A stretch of DNA of 10,533 bases from Deltaproteobacteria bacterium (lineage in GTDB: Bacteria; Desulfobacterota; DSM-4660; Desulfatiglandales; HGW-15), in the NCBI GenBank assembly GCA_019307805.1, contig JAFDIX010000055.1, positions 1 through 10,533 of the forward strand, in the 5' to 3' direction. Position 1 is the stretch's first letter. Each line of letters opens with the position of its first letter. Under the pieces are notes generated by a model. That model saw only the letters and a list, made by a program, of their open reading frames with translations, was not told where the DNA came from and searched no databases. Shown piece after piece: positions 7,040 through 10,533 of this stretch. The position numbers were made by a program, and so were the translations under genes.

Positions 7040-7076
7040 AAAACCCTTGTCCTTGAGCAGAATTTCCCTAAGCCCT

Positions 7077-7104
7077 GTGCCGTGTGCCTTATGCCTTGTG
7101 CCTT
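7077..7104. repeat. Four-unit GTGCCTT heptamer tandem array
   Basis: Units GTGCCGT (7077-7083), GTGCCTT (7084-7090), ATGCCTT (7091-7097) and GTGCCTT (7098-7104) follow one another without spacing, and end at the base next to the LUD gene stop codon (7107-7105). The three right-hand units are identical in order to the array at 5277-5297, in the same orientation. Confidence 0.75.
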
Positions 7105-7758
7105 TTACAGTCCCAAATCTTCGTTGATGAGGACAACCTTCGTCCTCCCCTTGGGAAAAGATTTTTCGGTAATAGTCCAGGTGTTACAGGTCCGATCCGG
7201 GCTGTTGCATTCCGCGCAGTGGGAGGTCTTGACGCAGGGCGTCTTCTTGTCCAGCCGCATGGCATTGACGGGGGCCGCATAATCCTTGATACGCTCCATG
7301 GCCGCTTCCAGATCTGCAACCACTTTGTTTCTGCCTATACAGATAACCACGTGTTCCGGCCCGAAGGTGATACCCGCCACCCGATTTCCGATCCTGTCCA
7401 GATTTACAAGCTGACCTATTTCGGTGATGGCATTGGTGCCTGTAAAGAACAAATCCACCTGCAGCGCTTTTTTCAGACGCTTCATCCTCTCCCCGGGGCT
7501 GACGGTCTTGTCCAGAGTGTCCACGACCTTCAAGCCTTTCTTTTTCTTCAAGGCGCCATAAAGCCCTGTCGCCTGGAAAGTCATGGATCCGCCAAAGCTC
7601 ACGCTCTTTGGGTTTATTCTATTGATGATCTCCTTCTCTACAATATCCCTGGCATCTTCCGCACTCTCAGCCACGTAGGCCTCGAACCAGTTTTTCTCCA
7701 GTGCCGCCTTGAGATTATTGAGTCGTTTCATCCAATAGTGATCAACAGGTTTGTCCAT
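7105..7758 (-). CDS. LUD-domain protein (LutC/YkgG-like, DUF162)
   Basis: 217 residues of the LUD (lactate utilization, DUF162) superfamily. Recognisable segments are SVSFGGSMTFQATGLY at 52-67, FFTGTNAITEIGQLVN at 104-119, and a tail KTPCVKTSHCAECNSPDRTCNTW with cysteines at 175, 181, 184 and 191. That Cys-rich tail marks the stand-alone YkgG-like subfamily rather than LutC itself, and may bind a metal or Fe-S cluster. No lutA/lutB (glycolate or lactate dehydrogenase Fe-S subunits) is nearby, so a lactate role should not be assumed. ATG 7758 has a near-perfect AAGGAGG box 5 bp upstream, the strongest ribosome site in the window, suggesting high expression. It is spaced 199 bp from prmA and may have its own promoter. 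Confidence 0.87.
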   Translation of the reverse strand: MDKPVDHYWMKRLNNLKAALEKNWFEAYVAESAEDARDIVEKEIINRINPKSVSFGGSMTFQATGLYGALKKKKGLKVVDTLDKTVSPGERMKRLKKALQVDLFFTGTNAITEIGQLVNLDRIGNRVAGITFGPEHVVICIGRNKVVADLEAAMERIKDYAAPVNAMRLDKKTPCVKTSHCAECNSPDRTCNTWTITEKSFPKGRTKVVLINEDLGL

Positions 7759-7854
7759 TCTTGCCTCCTTGAGTAAAATGCCGGGTCCAATATTCGGATA
7801 GAAGAGAGCCCGGACTTAGGTCACCCGATAAGGGCATCGTTTTCGACTTTTTCA

Positions 7855-7891
7855 GTGTCTAAAGTGAGCTAAAATGATTAAAGTGTCTGAA
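7855..7891. repeat. Degenerate 9-10-bp tandem repeat
   Basis: Units GTGTCTAAA, GTGAGCTAAA, ATGATTAAA and GTGTCTGAA run head to tail between prmA and the LUD gene, ending at GTGATGG. The units differ in 1-4 positions. It is a third type of short intergenic repeat in this window, with no open reading frame or known binding site. Confidence 0.45.
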
Positions 7892-7899
7892 GTGATGGA

Positions 7900-7916
7900 G
7901 TATGCTTTCAGCACAC
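7900..7916 (-). terminator. Weak stem-loop downstream of prmA
   Basis: GTATGCT and AGCACAC form a 7-bp stem with one G-U pair and a TTC loop, 42 bp past the prmA stop when read on the minus strand. No T-run follows directly, so it may only slow or protect the transcript end. Confidence 0.3.
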
Positions 7917-7941
7917 GTTATTTCAATACATTAGATTACCA

Positions 7942-7973
7942 GTACTCCAATACTCCATTATTCCATTACTCCA
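7942..7973. repeat. Four-unit 8-bp tandem array overlapping the 3' end of prmA
   Basis: GTACTCCA, ATACTCCA, TTATTCCA and TTACTCCA are in exact 8-bp phase. The prmA stop codon (7960-7958) and the two codons before it lie inside the array, so the array supplies the end of the gene. On the minus strand the units read TGGAATAA/TGGAGTAA, the same family as the arms at 2089-2253. Confidence 0.7.
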
Positions 7974-8797
7974 TGCCCTTTTACCAGCAGGGTATACCAG
8001 GTCATCTCATGATCCCATTCCTTAACGAGTTCCAGGCCCTTCCCTGTCATGAGGCCCTTCATGTCCCGGACCTGGCTTCGCATCAGGCCCGAAAACAGGT
8101 ACCACTCTTTTTTTAAGAATTCTTCCATGCCAAGAAGCCTGTGCAACACATCATAGTGGATATTGGCTATTGCGAGATCAGCGGCTTCCTCCGCGAAATC
8201 CAGGACATCTCCTTCAAGGACCCTGACGCTCTGCCCGAGCCCGTTCAGGGATACATTTCCCTGGGCCGTTTTCACACACAGGGGATTGAGGTCAACGGCA
8301 AGGACCTCTTCACCGCCCAAAAGCATGGCGGCAATGGCCAGTATCCCGGTTCCGGTCCCAAAATCCGCCACCCGTTTCCAGACATAATTTCTGCGAAGGT
8401 AAACCATGGCTCGAAGGCAGTCCCGGGTCGTAGGGTGCAGCCCTGTCCCGAATACAACCCCCGGATCCAGGATGATCCTGATTTCGTGCTCCGCAGCATC
8501 CACAGATCTCCAGGGCGGGACCACATGGATATGCTCTACCTTAAAGGGCTCCAGGCCGCCTCCCTGCCACTGCTCGTAAGTAAAATGATAGTCGTCGATG
8601 AGTTTCAGTGCAGGACGACTCTCGAGTAATCGTGATACTATTTCAGGAGAAGGCTCTGAAAAGAACAAAAAAGATGAGCTGTCTTCCACCCAGTTGCCGA
8701 GGAATGCATCACCCAGGAAACCCTCTTCTTTGCTATCTACCGCTCCCTGGAGCAGGTAGATGTAGAGGTCATTATATTGATCCTTATCTCTCGACAT
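7958..8797 (-). CDS. prmA: Ribosomal protein L11 methyltransferase
   Basis: 279 residues, close to the 293 of E. coli PrmA, which trimethylates lysines and the N-terminus of ribosomal protein L11. The family signature GVVFGTGLHPTTRDCL lies at 113-128, SAM motif I ADFGTGTGILAIAA at 144-157, the acidic strand-2 end AVDLNP at 167-172, and the catalytic-domain ANIHYDVL at 211-218, followed by FSGLMRSQ. The N-terminal 90 residues, the L11-recognition domain, are more divergent. ATG 8797 has a modest AGGA box. The last two codons and the stop are made of an octamer repeat, so the C-terminal HGVME end is probably recent. It faces the hydrolase gene across a divergent 220-bp spacer. Confidence 0.9.
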   Translation of the reverse strand: MSRDKDQYNDLYIYLLQGAVDSKEEGFLGDAFLGNWVEDSSSFLFFSEPSPEIVSRLLESRPALKLIDDYHFTYEQWQGGGLEPFKVEHIHVVPPWRSVDAAEHEIRIILDPGVVFGTGLHPTTRDCLRAMVYLRRNYVWKRVADFGTGTGILAIAAMLLGGEEVLAVDLNPLCVKTAQGNVSLNGLGQSVRVLEGDVLDFAEEAADLAIANIHYDVLHRLLGMEEFLKKEWYLFSGLMRSQVRDMKGLMTGKGLELVKEWDHEMTWYTLLVKGHGVME

Positions 8798-8832
8798 AGA
8801 TTATTCCTGCTTCTTTTCGACTCCCCCCAAAT

Positions 8833-8848
8833 CCACTGTCTAGTGGAA
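8833..8848. repeat. Hairpin in the prmA/hydrolase divergent spacer
   Basis: TCCACT and AGTGGA pair perfectly over a GTCT loop. It lies 36-51 bp upstream of prmA and would sit in its leader. It is followed on the plus strand by AGTCTTTT, but no plus-strand gene precedes it to be terminated. Confidence 0.35.
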
Positions 8849-8913
8849 GTCTTTTATTCTATAACAATCCTTTATGCCACATCCTTGATCACCAGCAGGG
8901 TCTCTAAAAGCCA

Positions 8914-8942
8914 TTGACATGATTCGGCTTCTCATCCATGAT
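8914..8942 (+). promoter_or_regulatory. Possible sigma-70 promoter for the exported hydrolase
   Basis: TTGACA (8914-8919), 17-bp spacing, then CATGAT (8937-8942; 4/6 to TATAAT). It lies 77 bp upstream of the chosen ATG and 50 bp upstream of the alternative GTG. The spacing and perfect -35 are supportive, the -10 is ordinary. Confidence 0.4.
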
Positions 8943-9018
8943 CGTTCAAGCCATGTGACACTATAGGGAACAGAAGAAGATTGTCAATAGAGTGCTGTGC
9001 GAGTGGAATGTTGGGCCA

Positions 9019-10035
9019 ATGATTTTGAAGAATCTTGAAAAAAGGCTGAAGTGTTTCATAGTACTGGCTGTCATCCTCTGCCTCTGGCCCTCTGGTCTAA
9101 AAGCGGCCGATTCCTGCAGGATTGTGAATGGCAATTTCGCTGACGACAGCCGGGATCGAATGGTGCCCTTTCGTGTATACTTCCCAAACCCATTGCAGAA
9201 AAGGTATCCCGTGGTCATTTTTTCTCACGGACTTGGGGGTTCTCGCAATGCTTCGGCCTATTTGGGCAGGTACCTGGCAGAAAACGGTTATATCGCTTTT
9301 CATATTCAACATCCGGGATCAGATATATCCGTGTGGCAAAACTCTGGATCCGGCAGAGCGGACATCATGCGCACCATGGAGGCATCCCTGCGCAATCCGC
9401 GCAATGCCCTCAACCGATTTCAGGACATTCCCTTTGTTCTGGATCAATTCGGAAAACTTGATGTTTCTGATCCGGTCTTCAAGGGCCACCTGGATCTGAG
9501 GAGGATCGGCATGGCAGGCCACTCCTATGGCGCACGGAGCACCATGTTTGCCGCAGGTGAGCGGGTTGGCTGGAGATACAGGAGCTTTAAAGATTCCCGC
9601 ATCAAAGCGGGCGTCATCCTGAGCCCCAATCTTCCGCGCCGGAATATTAATTTGGAAAAGGCCTACCAGGATATCGACATCCCCCTTTTTCACATCACCG
9701 GAACGCGAGATGGCAGCCCCCTTCCCTCCTCCCGGAACATGGACCCTGTCCAACGGACCAAACCCTATCATCAGATATCAAATGACACTCCACAGTATCT
9801 GCTGGTCCTGGACAAAGCCGACCACATGACCTTTTCCGGACGTCGCCTGGACACACCGGAAGAGACAGAAACGGACCAACACCACATTGCTGCGGTCCAG
9901 AGAGGCGTGCTGGCGTTCTTTGATGCCTATCTAAAGGAAGACGGAGAAGCCTTGAAATGGCTTCGAAAGGACTTCGTTAAGACATTGCACAAAACAGATC
10001 GCTTTGAATGGAAACCCCACACCAATGAACCTTGA
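9019..10035 (+). CDS. Exported alpha/beta hydrolase (dienelactone hydrolase / PAF-acetylhydrolase-like, COG4188 type)
   Basis: 338 residues from ATG 9019. It opens with a Sec signal peptide: basic MILKNLEKRLK, a hydrophobic core CFIVLAVILCLW, and a likely cut after LKA, just before ADSC. The alpha/beta-hydrolase fold shows the oxyanion-type FSHGLGGS at 68-75, the nucleophile elbow GHSYGA with Ser169, an acid candidate in TGTRDGSP (Asp231), and the His in ADHMTFSG (His269). This set fits serine esterases of the dienelactone hydrolase/PAF-acetylhydrolase group. The substrate is not predictable. The frame is open back to GTG 8992, which would add nine residues (LCEWNVGP region) before the signal peptide. 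Neither start has a good ribosome site, and I prefer the ATG because it gives a normal signal peptide. It is transcribed divergently from prmA and has no partner gene in the window. Confidence 0.85.
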   Translation: MILKNLEKRLKCFIVLAVILCLWPSGLKAADSCRIVNGNFADDSRDRMVPFRVYFPNPLQKRYPVVIFSHGLGGSRNASAYLGRYLAENGYIAFHIQHPGSDISVWQNSGSGRADIMRTMEASLRNPRNALNRFQDIPFVLDQFGKLDVSDPVFKGHLDLRRIGMAGHSYGARSTMFAAGERVGWRYRSFKDSRIKAGVILSPNLPRRNINLEKAYQDIDIPLFHITGTRDGSPLPSSRNMDPVQRTKPYHQISNDTPQYLLVLDKADHMTFSGRRLDTPEETETDQHHIAAVQRGVLAFFDAYLKEDGEALKWLRKDFVKTLHKTDRFEWKPHTNEP

Positions 10036-10056
10036 AATTTTCCATTACTGAAGAAG

Positions 10057-10106
10057 TCAGACATATCTCAGGATTTTGAGATGGATGATATTTTGACCTT
10101 GTCTGA
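10057..10106 (+). repeat. Nested inverted repeats 22 bp after the hydrolase stop
   Basis: TCAGACA (10057-10063) pairs with TGTCTGA (10100-10106), and inside it ATCTCA (10065-10070) pairs with TGAGAT (10077-10082). It is positioned as a transcript-end structure, but without a T-run it is not a standard intrinsic terminator. Confidence 0.4.
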
Positions 10107-10278
10107 GGATATCACAGTTATGAGGAGCGGTGCCTCTAAGAAAGAGAAAGGATCATTCGCTCTCCTTCAATAGAGAAGTATACTGCACAATGTCCAAAAA
10201 CCATGATTCCTCCGGTATGCATAAGCTGAAAAAGGCGAAAAGAGGAAAATGTCGATTTTTAACTATGGCAAGTATCTG

Positions 10279-10305
10279 TTCGTTTTCGATGCCCCTTGAA
10301 ACGAA
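10279..10305. repeat. 7-bp inverted repeat TTCGTTT/AAACGAA
   Basis: The arms at 10279-10285 and 10299-10305 are perfectly complementary around a 13-nt loop. It sits at the transition to AT-rich sequence. Function unknown. Confidence 0.35.
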
Positions 10306-10423
10306 AGGTTAATTTGGGTAGTGTTGAATCGGCCCATTTTCAAGTATTGTGATGGTCATACTCGGATAATATTACAAAGGTAATGATATCAAGATCTGTA
10401 TAATCACTTGTTAGCAATGAGAA

Positions 10424-10533
10424 ATGACAAAATATCCAACAACACCCACTGAAATATCACAGGAATTAATTGATTTTTGTAAAGAGATAGACCCTACTTA
10501 TTTACCTAAATATATTCCAGTCGTGCAAAGTGA
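10424..10533 (+). CDS. Unidentified protein, N-terminal fragment cut by window edge
   Basis: An ATG at 10424 opens a frame that stays open for 36 codons to the window end. It starts MTKYPTTPTEISQELIDFC and continues with PTYLPKYIPV. The codons are strongly AT-biased (AAA, ATA, TTA, TAT), unlike all genes to the left, suggesting DNA of other origin. The upstream sequence has no strong ribosome site. I do not recognise a family from so short a piece, and a chance reading frame in AT-rich DNA is not excluded. Confidence 0.4.
   Translation, partial: MTKYPTTPTEISQELIDFCKEIDPTYLPKYIPVVQS

Larger units (their letters stand above)
10036..10423. other. 388-bp spacer after the hydrolase gene, no convincing gene
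   Basis: It starts with a nested inverted repeat (10057-10106), contains a second one (10279-10305), and becomes AT-rich toward the right. A 60-codon plus-strand frame from a GTG at 10130 has no recognisable features, and I do not call it a gene. The composition break around 10,300 may mark the edge of a different DNA segment. Confidence 0.5.

Noticed and set aside
8798..8990. Sigma-54 element (TGGCAT...TTGT) upstream of prmA on the minus strand
   Set aside because: The GG to GC distance is 11 rather than 10 and the -12 GC is GT, so it does not meet the consensus.
10130..10312. 60-codon plus-strand frame from a GTG start
   Set aside because: The sequence is a low-information basic peptide with no motif. 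A GAGG-like stretch upstream alone is not enough to call it.

Overview
The window looks like chromosomal DNA of a mesophilic deltaproteobacterium (Desulfobacterota, probably sulfate-reducer-like). This is inferred from a Geobacter-type short PilA, a LUD-family protein with the C-terminal four-cysteine tail, a PrmA of the deltaproteobacterial type, probable use of selenocysteine, and intergenic 7- and 8-bp tandem repeats. Base composition is roughly balanced and slightly GC-rich over most of the window. It becomes clearly AT-rich beyond about 10,300. No lineage can be proved from the sequence alone.

Layout. Eight genes run leftward (minus strand). From right to left they are: prmA (ribosomal protein L11 methyltransferase), a LUD/YkgG-like protein, a DUF885 metallopeptidase-like protein, an ATP-grasp-like ligase, a class I SAM methyltransferase 3 bp behind it, a type IV pilin, a FAD-dependent pyridine nucleotide-disulfide oxidoreductase of the kind found fused or linked to SelD, and a DsbA/FrnE-type thioredoxin-fold oxidoreductase cut by the left edge. 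An exported alpha/beta hydrolase diverges rightward from prmA, and a truncated AT-rich gene enters at the right edge.

Main discovery. The DsbA/FrnE-like gene at the left edge (575 down to 1) is invisible to ordinary gene calling because its active-site motif reads TGA-Pro-Trp-Cys where the family has Cys-Pro-Trp-Cys. Frame, ribosome binding site, start codon, downstream family signature and cis-proline loop are all intact, and the TGA is the only stop. This is the signature of a selenocysteine codon (UPWC). A short hairpin with a bulged U follows the TGA directly. The gene lies 10 bp behind the SelD-associated type of flavoprotein, so the pair forms a likely selenium/thiol redox operon.

Secondary points. 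The pilin carries aromatic residues at the same mature positions as the Geobacter sulfurreducens electroactive pilin, on a chain about twice as long. The ATP-grasp/methyltransferase pair is a translationally coupled unit of unknown product. The intergenic spaces carry two families of short tandem repeats (8-bp TGGAATA-like and 7-bp GTGCCTT-like). One array supplies the stop codon of prmA, and two arrays face each other as the ends of a small MITE-like structure.
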